Below, one piece after another: positions 30,157 to 38,691 of a stretch of DNA of 42,966 nt. The DNA comes from a virus. The DNA lies in IMG/VR virus record IMGVR_UViG_3300029893_000419, positions 1-42,966 of that record. One strand, given 5' to 3'. Under the pieces are notes generated by a model. The model saw only the letters and a list, made by a program, of their open reading frames with translations, was not told where the DNA came from and did not search any database. The position numbers and the translations under genes are program-made. How positions within the stretch are numbered: the first letter of the stretch is position 1; each line of letters opens with the position of its first letter.

Positions 30157-32499
30157 CTATGCCGCAAAAAACGCTTTCACGTCCTCCAGCCGATCAGTCA
30201 CCCGCACCTTGGGCAACGACCGGAGAAAGGTCTGCCCGTACCGCTTCGTGATCAGACGCTTATCCAGTACCGCAACCACCCCGCGGTCGGCCCGCGATCT
30301 GATCAGCCGCCCGAACCCCTGCTTGAAGCGGATCGTCGCCTCGGGAACAGACAGCTCCATGAAGGCCGACCCGCCCCGCGCCTCCACGGCCTCGGCCCGG
30401 GCCTGGGCCACAGGGTCGGATGGCACCGAGAACGGGAGCTTGTCGATAATCACCAGGCTCAGGGCCTCACCCTGGACGTCCACCCCCTCCCAGAAGGAGG
30501 CGGTGGCGAAGAGGATGCTCGAGACGTCCCGCTTGAACTCCTCGATCAGCCGCCCCTTGGGCGCCTCACCCTGCTTCAGACACCGCCAGGGGAGGCGGCT
30601 GGCCAGCGCCCGGTGGATCTCCTCCATCGTCCGGTAGCTCGTGCAGAGGACAAATGCCCGGCCGCGGCTCGCATGCAGGAGCTGCTCGATTACCGGGATG
30701 GCCGCTTCCAGCCATCCGCGCTCACCGGGCTCTGGCAAGTGCGTGGCGACATAGAGCTGGCACTGGTCCCAATAGTCGAACGGGGAGGCGACGACCATCT
30801 CCAGGGCGTCGTCAAGGCCGATCCGTTGCCGCAGGTAGTCGAACCGCCCCCCGGCGGAGATGGTAGCGCTGGCGAGCACCGCGGTGGCATTGTTCCGAAA
30901 AAGGTGCTCCCGTAGCCGCTCCGCCACCGAGATCGGCGTGGAGTGGAGGATAACGCGGGCATCCCGCCCCTGTCGTTCCTCCACCTCTGCCCAGGAGACG
31001 GCCTCCTCCTGGCCGCGGAGGATGGTGACCAGATCGGCCCGAAGGCCCTCAACGAGGTCTGCGAGCTTGCGGCGCTTTGCCTGCTGCTCGTCGAGCCTGC
31101 CGTAGTCGACGCCGGGCGCCGGCTCGACGAGTCTCCACAGGGCGCCAAGACCGTCCAGCAGTCGCCCGGTCTCAAGCCTGTCCAGGGCGTCGGCAGGAAG
31201 GCGGTAAGCCTGTTCTCCATCCGGTTTCAGACTGAGGGCCAGCCCAAACACCCGGTCGTTTTCTTCCTCAAGTTGCTGGAGGAGCTGCCCAACCTGTCTC
31301 ATGTCGGCTTGTTCCAGGCCGGTGAACCACTCGCTCTTACGGATGCGGCGCACCAGCCACCCAAGGCGGCGGTTGGAGGCCTCGGTTCCCAGCGCCCCGA
31401 TGGCCGCCTGCTCCAAGTGGTGCGCCTCGTCGAACACGACCGTCGCCGCCGGTGGCAGGACACCCGCGGCCCCGCCCGACGCCAGCCGCACCTTCATGTC
31501 GGCGAAGAAGAGGGCGTGGTTGCAGACGACGACGTGGGCCTCCTCCAGGCGCCGCTTCGCCTGATAATAGAAGCATGTGTCGTAGTAGCCGCATTTTCGC
31601 CCCGTGCAGGAGTCGTCGGCGCACACCATGTCCCAGGCGCCGTTGGGCGCAAACGGCAGATCGGACTTATCGCCAGTCTCGGTCGCCTTTGACCACCGGA
31701 GGATGGCCTGCGCCGCTTCGTCCAAGGCGAAGGCCGGCTGCGCCTGCTCCTCGTCCAGCCGCTGCTTGCACAGGTAGTTTCCCTTGCCCTTTGCCAGCGC
31801 CGCCCTGAACTGCACGCCCAGGTGCTGCTGCAGGAAGGGGATGTCCTTGCCGACCAGCTGCTCCTGCAGGGCGATGGTGCCGGTTGAGACGAGCACCCTC
31901 CTACCCTCCCGGACAGCGTGGCCGATAGCCGGGACGAGGTAGGCCAGGCTCTTGCCCGTGCCCGTCCCGGCCTCGGCGATCACATGCCGGCCCTCCTCCA
32001 GCCCGCGGGCGACCAGCCTGGCCATCTGGAGCTGCGGCACCCGAGGCTCGTAGCCCGGCAGGGCGCGGGCGAACCTCTCGCGGAAAGTCGTGTCCACGAA
32101 CAGGTCGAGCCGCGAGAGATCGTCACCATCGCTGTCGTCATCATCGTCGGCCGGCGGCGCCTCCCCGATCACGAAGAGCGGCACCCACACCTCCCGCTCC
32201 TCTTCGGCCAGTCGGCCGGCGGCGGCCAGCATTTCCTCGGCCGTCACCGTGTCCGGCCGCGGCAGCCCGAGCTTCTCGCAGCATTCGGGGCCGTAGCCGA
32301 CCGCCAGGCTGGAGGGATGAGTGATTTCCAGCCCGCAGCGGTGACACCGGTCCGACGGACGGATCGTGTAGCGGAGGCGCACTAGAGCCGCCTTGTCTGT
32401 CCTGGACACGACACCTTCCAGCATCACGACCCTGGGGAGCTCCTTCTCTCGGGCCAGCCATTGGGGCAGCCGGATCTCCTGGGCGAGTCCAGTCGCCAT
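30157..32499 (-). CDS. DinG/XPD-family DNA helicase with N-terminal zinc motif
   Basis: 780 residues from ATG 32499. The core is a DinG-type superfamily 2 helicase: HVIAEAGTGTGKSLAYLVPA (Walker A), VVFDEAHHLEQ (DEAH box), an Fe-S cluster set CADDSCTGRKCGYYDTC, VVCNHALFFAD, and the motif VI segment FKQGFGRLIRSRADRG. The N-terminal roughly 140 residues are extra: a small Cys motif (RCHRCGLEITHPSSLAVGYGPECCEKLG) and an acidic linker. It unwinds DNA 5' to 3', probably during replication or recombination. It lies at the end of the recombination gene set. Confidence 0.88.
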   Translation of the reverse strand: MATGLAQEIRLPQWLAREKELPRVVMLEGVVSRTDKAALVRLRYTIRPSDRCHRCGLEITHPSSLAVGYGPECCEKLGLPRPDTVTAEEMLAAAGRLAEEEREVWVPLFVIGEAPPADDDDDSDGDDLSRLDLFVDTTFRERFARALPGYEPRVPQLQMARLVARGLEEGRHVIAEAGTGTGKSLAYLVPAIGHAVREGRRVLVSTGTIALQEQLVGKDIPFLQQHLGVQFRAALAKGKGNYLCKQRLDEEQAQPAFALDEAAQAILRWSKATETGDKSDLPFAPNGAWDMVCADDSCTGRKCGYYDTCFYYQAKRRLEEAHVVVCNHALFFADMKVRLASGGAAGVLPPAATVVFDEAHHLEQAAIGALGTEASNRRLGWLVRRIRKSEWFTGLEQADMRQVGQLLQQLEEENDRVFGLALSLKPDGEQAYRLPADALDRLETGRLLDGLGALWRLVEPAPGVDYGRLDEQQAKRRKLADLVEGLRADLVTILRGQEEAVSWAEVEERQGRDARVILHSTPISVAERLREHLFRNNATAVLASATISAGGRFDYLRQRIGLDDALEMVVASPFDYWDQCQLYVATHLPEPGERGWLEAAIPVIEQLLHASRGRAFVLCTSYRTMEEIHRALASRLPWRCLKQGEAPKGRLIEEFKRDVSSILFATASFWEGVDVQGEALSLVIIDKLPFSVPSDPVAQARAEAVEARGGSAFMELSVPEATIRFKQGFGRLIRSRADRGVVAVLDKRLITKRYGQTFLRSLPKVRVTDRLEDVKAFFAA

Positions 32500-32514
32500 A
32501 TGGATCCTCCTCCA

Positions 32515-33015
32515 TCAGGCAAACGGCCCGGAGTCCATGCCGTCGAGGAAGTCCCCCTGATGCGCGGAGCTTCCCGCTGCGGTGCCATCCGGCGTTGAAA
32601 TCAAGCGGTTGATGTAGACATTGCGGTATTCCTCACCGTCGGAGCGCTTCTTCGTCTTAATGGTGATCTCCACCCTGCGCCCGATGAACTCGGCGAGGTT
32701 GATGTCGGAGAGCCTCTGCAGGTAGATGCCGACGGTGGCCAAGTCGCCCTTAAAAAATCGCAGGTTGTCCACTGTCTCGACGCCGCTGAATTTGCGCACC
32801 GTCTCTCCGGCGTATTCCCCTTCCGCGATGGAGAAGTCCCATACGAACAGCAGTCGGCCCGTCTTGCGAGACGTGTCGAAGCAGACGTCCGCGATCTCGG
32901 CAACATAGGTGCCGTCCGGGACCTCGCTCACTCGGCCGCCCTGGGCCGGCTCGATCTGTTGCCACTGGTCGTCCCACTTCTTGATGTCATCCATCCAGGT
33001 CGTGCTCATGGTCAT
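32515..33015 (-). CDS. DUF669-like phage ssDNA-binding protein
   Basis: 166 residues. ATG 33015 is preceded by GGAGGGTGA. The pattern QGGRVSEVPDGTYVAEIADVCFDTSRKTGRLLFVWDFSIAEGEYAGETVRKFSGVETVDNLRFFKGDL matches DUF669 phage proteins, which usually sit with recombinases and act as ssDNA-binding or recombination accessory factors. It ends with an acidic C-terminal tail (GDFLDGMDSGPFA) like SSB proteins. Confidence 0.75.
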   Translation of the reverse strand: MTMSTTWMDDIKKWDDQWQQIEPAQGGRVSEVPDGTYVAEIADVCFDTSRKTGRLLFVWDFSIAEGEYAGETVRKFSGVETVDNLRFFKGDLATVGIYLQRLSDINLAEFIGRRVEITIKTKKRSDGEEYRNVYINRLISTPDGTAAGSSAHQGDFLDGMDSGPFA

Positions 33016-33020
33016 CTCGT

Positions 33021-33887
33021 TCACCCTCCGATGATGTGATAGGTCTTTGGGCTCCGCGCCCGGCAGGTATGCCAGTACCCGCACCGGTGCGGGTGGCATT
33101 GCCAGGCGTGGAGGTTGGGCGGGAACAACCCCGCCCTGACGCATGCGATGGTCTGACTGATAGTCAGGTCCAGCCCTGCGTAGTCCGCCGGTCCGCGATC
33201 CGCCAAGAACCGTTCCAGCCGTGGAGGCCGGGATTTGCGGATCACGTCCAAGCGACATGCCTTCTCGCGTTTCCCCGATTGACGCCAGGCCAGGCTGTAT
33301 CCGGTGAGCTGCATCCCGCGAAGCGCCTGGTGCTCCATGTCGGCCTTGGGGCCGACCACTTTCAGGTCGGCGATGACTTCCTCGTCAATGAGGTCGATGA
33401 ACCCGACCAGAACGGTGGCGGTGAGTTGCGCCCGGATCGGCACCTGTACCGCCGTCGGGCGGACCGCTGGCGCATACTCGGCCTGGAACAGCTCGACATA
33501 CTGCAGGATCTGGGCCCGGACAGTTTCCGGGTGCGTCTCGCCCCAGTGCTCAACCTTGCCCTTCTCGGCGTTCCAAATCGCGTCGGCCGCCTCGATGAGC
33601 GCCGCCAAGGGCTGGTCTTTCCCCGTGGCGATCTTCTCCCGGAAGGCGGCTTCAGCCACCTTGTCCACGACCCCGCCGATCAGGATTTCCGGTGTCGGCG
33701 GGGTCCGGCGCCCCTCGATGTACTTCTGCCGGAACGCCTCAGGACAACCGTCCCAAGTCTCCTGTTTGCCGCGGATCGACCAGGTCGCCGTCACGTCCGC
33801 GGGGCGGGCAGGGTTGTGTGCGGACTCCCCCGTTTCGGGTTCATCGTCCAGCACCTGGTCGATGAAATCGGCAAACGTCGCCGGCAT
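33021..33887 (-). CDS. PD-(D/E)XK nuclease
   Basis: 288 residues. The nuclease core VLVGFIDLIDEEVIADLKVVGP gives the D...DLK active site, with upstream GGVVDKVAEAAF supplying the helix. The C-terminus has Cys and His residues (LHAWQCHPHRCGYWHTC) resembling the Fe-S/zinc clamp of Cas4/RecB-type enzymes. It shares one base with the stop of the Sak4-like gene (TGATG). It probably processes DNA ends for strand annealing. Confidence 0.8.
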   Translation of the reverse strand: MPATFADFIDQVLDDEPETGESAHNPARPADVTATWSIRGKQETWDGCPEAFRQKYIEGRRTPPTPEILIGGVVDKVAEAAFREKIATGKDQPLAALIEAADAIWNAEKGKVEHWGETHPETVRAQILQYVELFQAEYAPAVRPTAVQVPIRAQLTATVLVGFIDLIDEEVIADLKVVGPKADMEHQALRGMQLTGYSLAWRQSGKREKACRLDVIRKSRPPRLERFLADRGPADYAGLDLTISQTIACVRAGLFPPNLHAWQCHPHRCGYWHTCRARSPKTYHIIGG

Positions 33888-34912
33888 CAGACAGAGGCCT
33901 CCCGGCCGGTCTGGCCGTTCCCGCTCATCAGGGTCTCGCGGTGTCGCTGCACAAGCCTGACCGCGGCATCCTTGAGCTTGGCGGCGTCGGTGGTAGCCAG
34001 GCCGTCGATGAACTGCTGGGCCTGTTCGGAGGTGAGCGCCTTGGCGGATGCGGTGCCGAATTTGGCGAACATCAGGGCCTTGACCTCAATCTCCTCCAGC
34101 CCCCGCTCCGCGCCCGTAGCGTAGACCCGCTGCTGCTGCTCTGCCGTGGACGGCGCCGGGCGCGAGAGAATCGCAGCCTCTGCGTTGGCGGCATCCTCTT
34201 CGGTGCCCGATCCTTCGGCTGCCAGCCCTTGGCCGTAAGCCGCCAGGACGGGCTCGAAGGTCCTGAAGCTGGGATCTTTGATCCGGCCCGCGGGGAGCAT
34301 GCCGGTCCGGTCTTTCTCGACGATGCCCCAGAAGTTGCCGTGGCGATCCTTCTCCAGCCGCAGGACGATGTCGGGCTGGTAGAGCACCTTGGCATCGGCG
34401 TCCATCTTCTCGCCGATCTTTTTGAGGTTGTCGCCTTCGCCCTCGAACTCGTCTTTGATCCAGCCGGTGATGACGGTATGTGCCGGCAGGTTGTAGAGCC
34501 GGGTCAGCATCGACCGGATCTGCGTCTTCATGAGCCCCCAGTCCCGCGGCGTCAGGTTGGCATCGTCGGGATTCCGGCCGCGGGCCCGGGCGCGGTCCTG
34601 AGCGATTTTTGCATAGGTCTCCTTCAGCACGTCATTGATCACCGTGAAGGAGTCGATCACGAGGGTCTCGCAGGGGACCTCTCCCCGCTCGACCGCCTCG
34701 ATGGCAGCCTGGACCTCCGTGGGGCGCTTGGTCTTCAGCACCTGGAACTCGAACCGATTCGTGAAATAGTCGGTCCCATTTTCGGTGTCGATTACCGCCG
34801 GCCGCGGGAAGGTCAGGGCAAAATGGCTTTTGCCGGATCCGGGCGGGCCGTATACGGCAACCTTCAGGTATTTCCGGCTCTGGCCGGCGGGCTTGAACGG
34901 GTTTGCCATCAT
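33887..34912 (-). CDS. Sak4-like RecA-fold recombinase ATPase
   Basis: 341 residues. VAVYGPPGSGKSHFALTFPRP is Walker A, CETLVIDSFTVINDV is Walker B, and the DTENGTDYFTN segment is typical of the AAA_24/Sak4 family. These ATPases act in phage single-strand annealing. The C-terminal tail (from about 240) is a separate helical region. The start overlaps the Gam-like stop (ATGA), and nuclease and DUF669 genes follow. Confidence 0.8.
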   Translation of the reverse strand: MMANPFKPAGQSRKYLKVAVYGPPGSGKSHFALTFPRPAVIDTENGTDYFTNRFEFQVLKTKRPTEVQAAIEAVERGEVPCETLVIDSFTVINDVLKETYAKIAQDRARARGRNPDDANLTPRDWGLMKTQIRSMLTRLYNLPAHTVITGWIKDEFEGEGDNLKKIGEKMDADAKVLYQPDIVLRLEKDRHGNFWGIVEKDRTGMLPAGRIKDPSFRTFEPVLAAYGQGLAAEGSGTEEDAANAEAAILSRPAPSTAEQQQRVYATGAERGLEEIEVKALMFAKFGTASAKALTSEQAQQFIDGLATTDAAKLKDAAVRLVQRHRETLMSGNGQTGREASV

Positions 34913-35493
34913 GCCTTCACCTCCACGCTGAATTTGTCCGGCCGTTCCAGGGCCTCGACGCCGGGCACCCGCTCCCCCGTGGCCGGATCAACCGCCACGA
35001 GGATATGGGGCCGTTCAGGGTCGGGAACGAATTGCAGTTCGGACTTGAGGCGTGCCCAGTCCGTCTCCTTCTTGACCCGGACACAGTCCGGCTTGTTGGC
35101 CTCAACCCAGGGAAGGAGCTGCCGGTCGTCACGGATATACTCCGGCTGCTGGGCTCGGAGTTTCAGCACGCCATAGGGCAGAGTGATGGTTTTGGCCTTC
35201 GGATCATCGGCGATCACCCTGCGGTGGTATGCATCGAGGAGCGCGGTGAAGAACTCGGCCTCCTCATCAAGCCTCTGAGTTTCGCTCATCGCCCACTCTT
35301 GAATACGGGCGATTTCCCGCTCCGCCGTGGCCTTGATTTCTGCCCGTTTAGACTCGATGCGGGCCAGTTTTCGGCATGCCCAATTGGCCTGGTCTTGAGT
35401 CTCGATGCGGAACGATTCCCGGGTCTCGCAGTTCGTTTCCGCCTGGATCCGATCATCCAGATACTGTTCAAGCGTAGACACCGTGATCGTCAT
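34909..35493 (-). CDS. Gam-like host-nuclease inhibitor
   Basis: 194 residues from ATG 35493. It has the long helical region of Mu Gam-type proteins (FRIETQDQANWACRKLARIESKRAEIKATAEREIARIQEWAMSE), then FFTALLDAYHRRVI and the beta part ITLPYGVLKLRAQQPEYIRDD with VRVKKETDWARLKSEL. Gam binds DNA ends and blocks RecBCD-like nucleases. It is coupled to the Sak4-like gene by ATGA overlap, consistent with protecting ends before annealing. Confidence 0.65.
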   Translation of the reverse strand: MTITVSTLEQYLDDRIQAETNCETRESFRIETQDQANWACRKLARIESKRAEIKATAEREIARIQEWAMSETQRLDEEAEFFTALLDAYHRRVIADDPKAKTITLPYGVLKLRAQQPEYIRDDRQLLPWVEANKPDCVRVKKETDWARLKSELQFVPDPERPHILVAVDPATGERVPGVEALERPDKFSVEVKA

Positions 35494-35777
35494 GCTCCCC
35501 ACCTACCCTTCGTCCGCGCATTGCCATTCGCCAAGTCCTCGCGGATTTCGTACTTTATGCCGCACACGCAGACGACGGCGATGATCCGCCACCGGCCGCG
35601 CTCGACTGTCTCCCGGCGGCAGGCCGGCCAGTAGGCGTTGCAGCCGCAGGCCGGGCAGGTGTGATTCGTGCCCGGCAGCTTGATGAGTCGGGCGGAATGT
35701 GCTACGCTCTTCGTAGGTGTTTTCTTCATGGCCCCGGTCCCCAGCTGGGGCCTTGCCATCTCGACGATCTGTCCCAT
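35490..35777 (-). CDS. Zinc-ribbon-like early protein, 95 aa
   Basis: ATG 35777 follows GGGAG. A four-Cys pattern (TCPACGCNAYWPAC then CVCGIKYEI) suggests a zinc ribbon of the type seen in phage transcription or DNA-binding accessory proteins. It overlaps the Gam-like gene at its stop. Function unknown. Confidence 0.6.
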   Translation of the reverse strand: MGQIVEMARPQLGTGAMKKTPTKSVAHSARLIKLPGTNHTCPACGCNAYWPACRRETVERGRWRIIAVVCVCGIKYEIREDLANGNARTKGRWGA

Positions 35778-35781
35778 CTCG

Positions 35782-36306
35782 TCACGCTCCCTTCCGCGGC
35801 GCCAGATAACCCCTGGCCGCCACCTTGCTCTCCCACCGCTGGCGGATGCCCGGCAGCGTCGCCGCCGTCGCCTCCGTGACCGCCACCAAACTCACGGCGG
35901 CCGCCGGCAGGAGGTCCATCACCTGCTCCAGCGCCGCCTCCAGGCGGTCGCGGTCGTCGTCGCGGTGCAGGAGCATCCGCTCGATCTCGCGGGCCGCCCG
36001 GGCGGCCTCCTCCAGCTCCTCCGCCAGCTTGCTGACCACGGCCACCGGGTGCTTGTCCACGCCCTGGAGCACCGGCAGCCGGAAGAACCCCACCCGGCAC
36101 CCGGCGCACGCCTGCAGCCGGATCATCACCCCGCCCGGCAGGGCTTCGGCTGCGGCGTCCACGACGTCCGGCGACAGTCGCCGCTTGCCGCGCTCCCACC
36201 GGCAAATGGCCGAGGCCGAGGCGTTGAGCCGGTGCCCGGTCTCCCGGAGGCTCAGGCCGGCCTCCTCGCGGGCCTGGCGCAGCACCGATCCACTCACGCG
36301 CAACAC
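35782..36306 (-). CDS. XRE-family HTH protein with long C-terminal region
   Basis: 174 residues from GTG 36306 (GGAGGTGATC just upstream). The N-terminal 60 residues are an XRE helix-turn-helix (VLRQAREEAGLSLRETGHRLNASASAICRWERGKRRLSPDV). The rest has a possible metal site (CAGCRVGFF) and a helical region (KLAEELEEAARAAREIERMLLHRDDDRDRLEAALEQV). It belongs to the leftward early operon and is likely a transcription regulator. Confidence 0.7.
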   Translation of the reverse strand: MLRVSGSVLRQAREEAGLSLRETGHRLNASASAICRWERGKRRLSPDVVDAAAEALPGGVMIRLQACAGCRVGFFRLPVLQGVDKHPVAVVSKLAEELEEAARAAREIERMLLHRDDDRDRLEAALEQVMDLLPAAAVSLVAVTEATAATLPGIRQRWESKVAARGYLAPRKGA

Positions 36307-36308
36307 GA

Positions 36309-36686
36309 TCACCTCCTCCCTCTCTGCTTGGCAACCGCAACCACCTGGCCCGTTGCCAGGCCGGGCGGTACGCTGTTGGTGTCGCCGGCCACCCAGGCGC
36401 GGAGCTCGCGCACCGGGATGAGCACCCGCTTGTTGAGCCGCCGGTGGGGGAGCCCGGCGCGGATGGCGTCGTCGATCAGGTCCGGCGAGACCCCCAGGGC
36501 ACGGGCCGCCTCGTCGCGGGAGAGCGCCAGCCGCTCCCCCGGCGCTTCGTGGACGTGCACGTCGGGCCGCTGCTCCGCCAGCCGGTCGGTCAGGGCCTCC
36601 ACCGCGGCCCGCAGCGCGGCCAGTTCGGCCATCAGCCGCTCGGCGTCGCGCCGGGTGAGGGCGTCTGTGGCGCGGAGCGGCATCAT
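36309..36686 (-). CDS. HTH_17/excisionase-like DNA-binding protein
   Basis: 125 residues. The first 50 form a helical coil (RRDAERLMAELAALRAAVEALTDRLAEQ). The middle (LALSRDEAARALGVSPDLIDDAIRAGLPHRRLNKRVLIPVRELRAWVAG) is a MerR/excisionase-type winged helix. It overlaps the Cro-like stop (ATGA), making it the second gene of the early operon. It could act as Xis or as an early regulator. Confidence 0.65.
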   Translation of the reverse strand: MMPLRATDALTRRDAERLMAELAALRAAVEALTDRLAEQRPDVHVHEAPGERLALSRDEAARALGVSPDLIDDAIRAGLPHRRLNKRVLIPVRELRAWVAGDTNSVPPGLATGQVVAVAKQRGRR

Positions 36687-36931
36687 GCCCGGTCACCTAC
36701 CGCCGGGTCGAGGGCGGCGGCGTGGTCGTCCGGCTCGGCGCCGCCGAAGACCTCCTCGAAAGTCTGACCAAGCGCTTGGCAGATCCGCGCCGCTACAGCC
36801 GCGGACGGCGTTGCGGAACCGCGCTCAATTGCGATAAGAGCCTGGCGGGAGATGCCAACGCGCCGGGCCAATTCGGCCTGGCTCAAAGGAGGCTGATGTT
36901 GCTTGCGAAAGTACCTGATCTGGTTACGCAC
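36683..36931 (-). CDS. Cro-like XRE repressor
   Basis: 82 residues from GTG 36931 (AGGAGG eight bases upstream). An XRE HTH covers residues 12-70 (LSQAELARRVGISRQALIAIERGSATPSAAVAARICQALGQTFEEVF). It is divergent from the CI-like gene across a 97-bp operator, the standard place for cro. It starts the early operon. Confidence 0.78.
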   Translation of the reverse strand: MRNQIRYFRKQHQPPLSQAELARRVGISRQALIAIERGSATPSAAVAARICQALGQTFEEVFGGAEPDDHAAALDPAVGDRA

Positions 36932-37028
36932 CCAGCATTCCTCCTGTCGGGATCACTTTACACTATTGGGCTGCACCATGTCAAGCGGTCGCGACCAAAA
37001 ATTTTTGGATGTCGTGTACACTTGACCT
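36932..37028. promoter_or_regulatory. Divergent cro/cI control region with palindromes
   Basis: The leftward promoter has TTGACA at 36979-36984 and TGTAAA at 36957-36962 (16-bp spacer). The rightward promoter has TACACT at 37017-37022, six bases before the CI start. Palindromes lie between: GGTCGCGACC (36987-36996), CCAAAAATTTTTGG (36995-37008) and GTGTACAC (37014-37021). They probably include operators for the two divergent repressors. Confidence 0.65.
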
Positions 37029-37790
37029 ATGGGTCAGAAAGAGCTTGGGCAATACCTGAGGGCAATACGAAAGCGGCGGGGTTGGAGTGTGGTAGAGGCC
37101 GCCCGCAGGGTTGGTCGCACCCGTCAGGCGGTGCACGACATAGAAAACGGCCGTTATTGGCCGCGCACCGATACGGTTATGGCTTTTGCTGAGGCATATG
37201 GAGTGCCTCTGGAACACCTCTTGGCAGCTTTGGAGGATAGCATATCTGTCGATGACCTTATTAGCCGCATTGAACTACCAAACGAGGAAATTTTGATGCA
37301 ACGGGTAGGCCGAATTTACGGAGCCGATCGCGCCGCCGAATCCCGCGTCCCCTACGATGCCAGCTTACCTCCCGGCGCCTGGGAGCCGGAGTTCGTCCGC
37401 ATCCCCATCCTGGGCCGCATCCATGCCGGCGACCCGCACTGGGCCGAGCAGCACGTCGAGGGCTGGACCACCATCACCGCCGAGCGGGCCAGGAGCGGGG
37501 AGTTCTTCGCCCTGCGGGTCACGGGAGACTGCATGGCGCCGGCCCGCATCATGCCGGGCGACATCGTGATCGTCCGCCGGCAGCCGACGGTGGAGGATGG
37601 CGAGATCGCGGTCGTCTGGTGGAACGGCGAGGATGAGGCGCATCTGCGGCGGGTGCGGCGGGTGGACAAACAGGTGCTCCTCACCGCCGACAACCCGGCC
37701 TATCCGCCGGTGCTTTTGCCGCCGGCGAAGGTGACGATCCTGGGGAAGGTCGTGGAGGTCAGGATTGAGCCGAAGCCGGCGGGGGATTAA
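37029..37790 (+). CDS. CI-like XRE repressor with S24 domain lacking canonical dyad
   Basis: 253 residues. XRE HTH at 5-62 and a LexA/CI-type S24 C-terminus from about 122. The Ala133-Gly134 cleavage pair is present (RIHAGDP). The catalytic Ser position reads Cys (RVTGDCMAP, Cys168) and the Lys position reads Arg (HLRRVRR, Arg207). No Shine-Dalgarno precedes ATG 37029, and a TACACT box six bases before it suggests leaderless mRNA, as for lambda cI. The N-terminal half has lower GC than the C-terminal half, suggesting domain shuffling. It keeps lysogeny by repressing early genes. Confidence 0.85.
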   Translation: MGQKELGQYLRAIRKRRGWSVVEAARRVGRTRQAVHDIENGRYWPRTDTVMAFAEAYGVPLEHLLAALEDSISVDDLISRIELPNEEILMQRVGRIYGADRAAESRVPYDASLPPGAWEPEFVRIPILGRIHAGDPHWAEQHVEGWTTITAERARSGEFFALRVTGDCMAPARIMPGDIVIVRRQPTVEDGEIAVVWWNGEDEAHLRRVRRVDKQVLLTADNPAYPPVLLPPAKVTILGKVVEVRIEPKPAGD

Positions 37791-37811
37791 TGAAGAGGTG
37801 GGGGAATCTTT

Positions 37812-38513
37812 ATGGTTATTGTGGAGCTGGACACCTCGGGGTATGAAGAGCCTCCTCTCACCTATTTGTTCCACGATGAGAGCGGCCTGCCCAAAAACGG
37901 AGACGTGTTCATCTCTGGCTTTCTTATGATTGCTAAACCAGCCATAGGGATTATTCGGCGAAAAATTCAAGATGTGCTTGCAGGCTTTCACTTTAACAAC
38001 GAACTGCACTTTACGAAGATGTCCAATTTAAGGTTCAAGGTATACCAAGCCGTCATCGAAACCCTGATGCCGCTTGACTGGCGTTTCCATTCGATCGTAG
38101 TCCAGAATAATCTTCTCGACCTTTCACGGTTTGGGGGTTCCCCTTACCGCTGCTACAATTTTTTTACCCGGCTTCTCATTCAACACCGAGTCGCCGAGTG
38201 TGGGGACATCTTGATTTTTACGGATGAAAAGAGCCGGCTACGCGAAGACAATTTTCTAGATTATTTGCGGGCTGAACTAAACTTTCAGTCGTGGATGGGT
38301 GGTTTCGGGTACCAGGTGAAGCGGGTCATTCCGGTTTCATCGAAGCGGTCTCTGTTTATTCAGTTGGCGGACTTACTCCTGGGCGTAGTTAATACATGGG
38401 AAACCAGGGGGTTGCATGGGGAAGACAGAAAAAGCAGGATTGCCAAATCCGTCTATTACTCGCCTTACCGTTCAAAGATCAACGTCTGGCGTTGGCGGCC
38501 CAAAAAGAGTTAG
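37812..38513 (+). CDS. DUF3800 protein
   Basis: 233 residues. The DUF3800 hallmarks are present: YLFHDESGLPKNGDVFISG with Asp and Glu near the start, DILIFTDEKSRLREDNF in the middle, and SLFIQLADLLLGVVNT near the end, together giving an RNase-H-like acidic centre. The family is widespread beside mobile elements and is often linked to defence; its biochemical role is not settled. The gene is clearly lower in GC than most of the window, suggesting recent acquisition. It lies just after cI and could be a lysogenic conversion gene. Confidence 0.8.
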   Translation: MVIVELDTSGYEEPPLTYLFHDESGLPKNGDVFISGFLMIAKPAIGIIRRKIQDVLAGFHFNNELHFTKMSNLRFKVYQAVIETLMPLDWRFHSIVVQNNLLDLSRFGGSPYRCYNFFTRLLIQHRVAECGDILIFTDEKSRLREDNFLDYLRAELNFQSWMGGFGYQVKRVIPVSSKRSLFIQLADLLLGVVNTWETRGLHGEDRKSRIAKSVYYSPYRSKINVWRWRPKKS

Positions 38514-38691
38514 GCGACGGTGCCTACTACCCCTCCCAAACCGGAGGGCGTTCGACCGGCGCCGCCGCCCACTTATCGCAGGTTATCCTGCGACAGGTGC
38601 CTCGCGACTATATTATCGCCCTTGAGGCGTAGAAAGTCAATACCACAAGAACTTGATCATGTCAAGGGATGCTTATACCATATGTAGGGCT
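38514..38691 (+). other. Non-coding region with hairpins and tRNA-like blocks
   Basis: Downstream of DUF3800 there are two perfect hairpins: CCCTCC/GGAGGG (38531-38536 with 38543-38548) and TCGCAGG/CCTGCGA (38576-38582 with 38587-38593). ATCGCAGGTT plus ATCCTGC at 38574-38590, and CAGGTGCCTCGC at 38594-38605, repeat parts of the T arm and anticodon arm of the tRNA that lies on the opposite strand at 38692-38766. No protein is convincing here. Confidence 0.45.

Noticed and set aside
38396-38632. Small + ORF overlapping the DUF3800 end
   Set aside because: No ribosome binding site, and it runs through hairpins; the DUF3800 frame explains the overlap.
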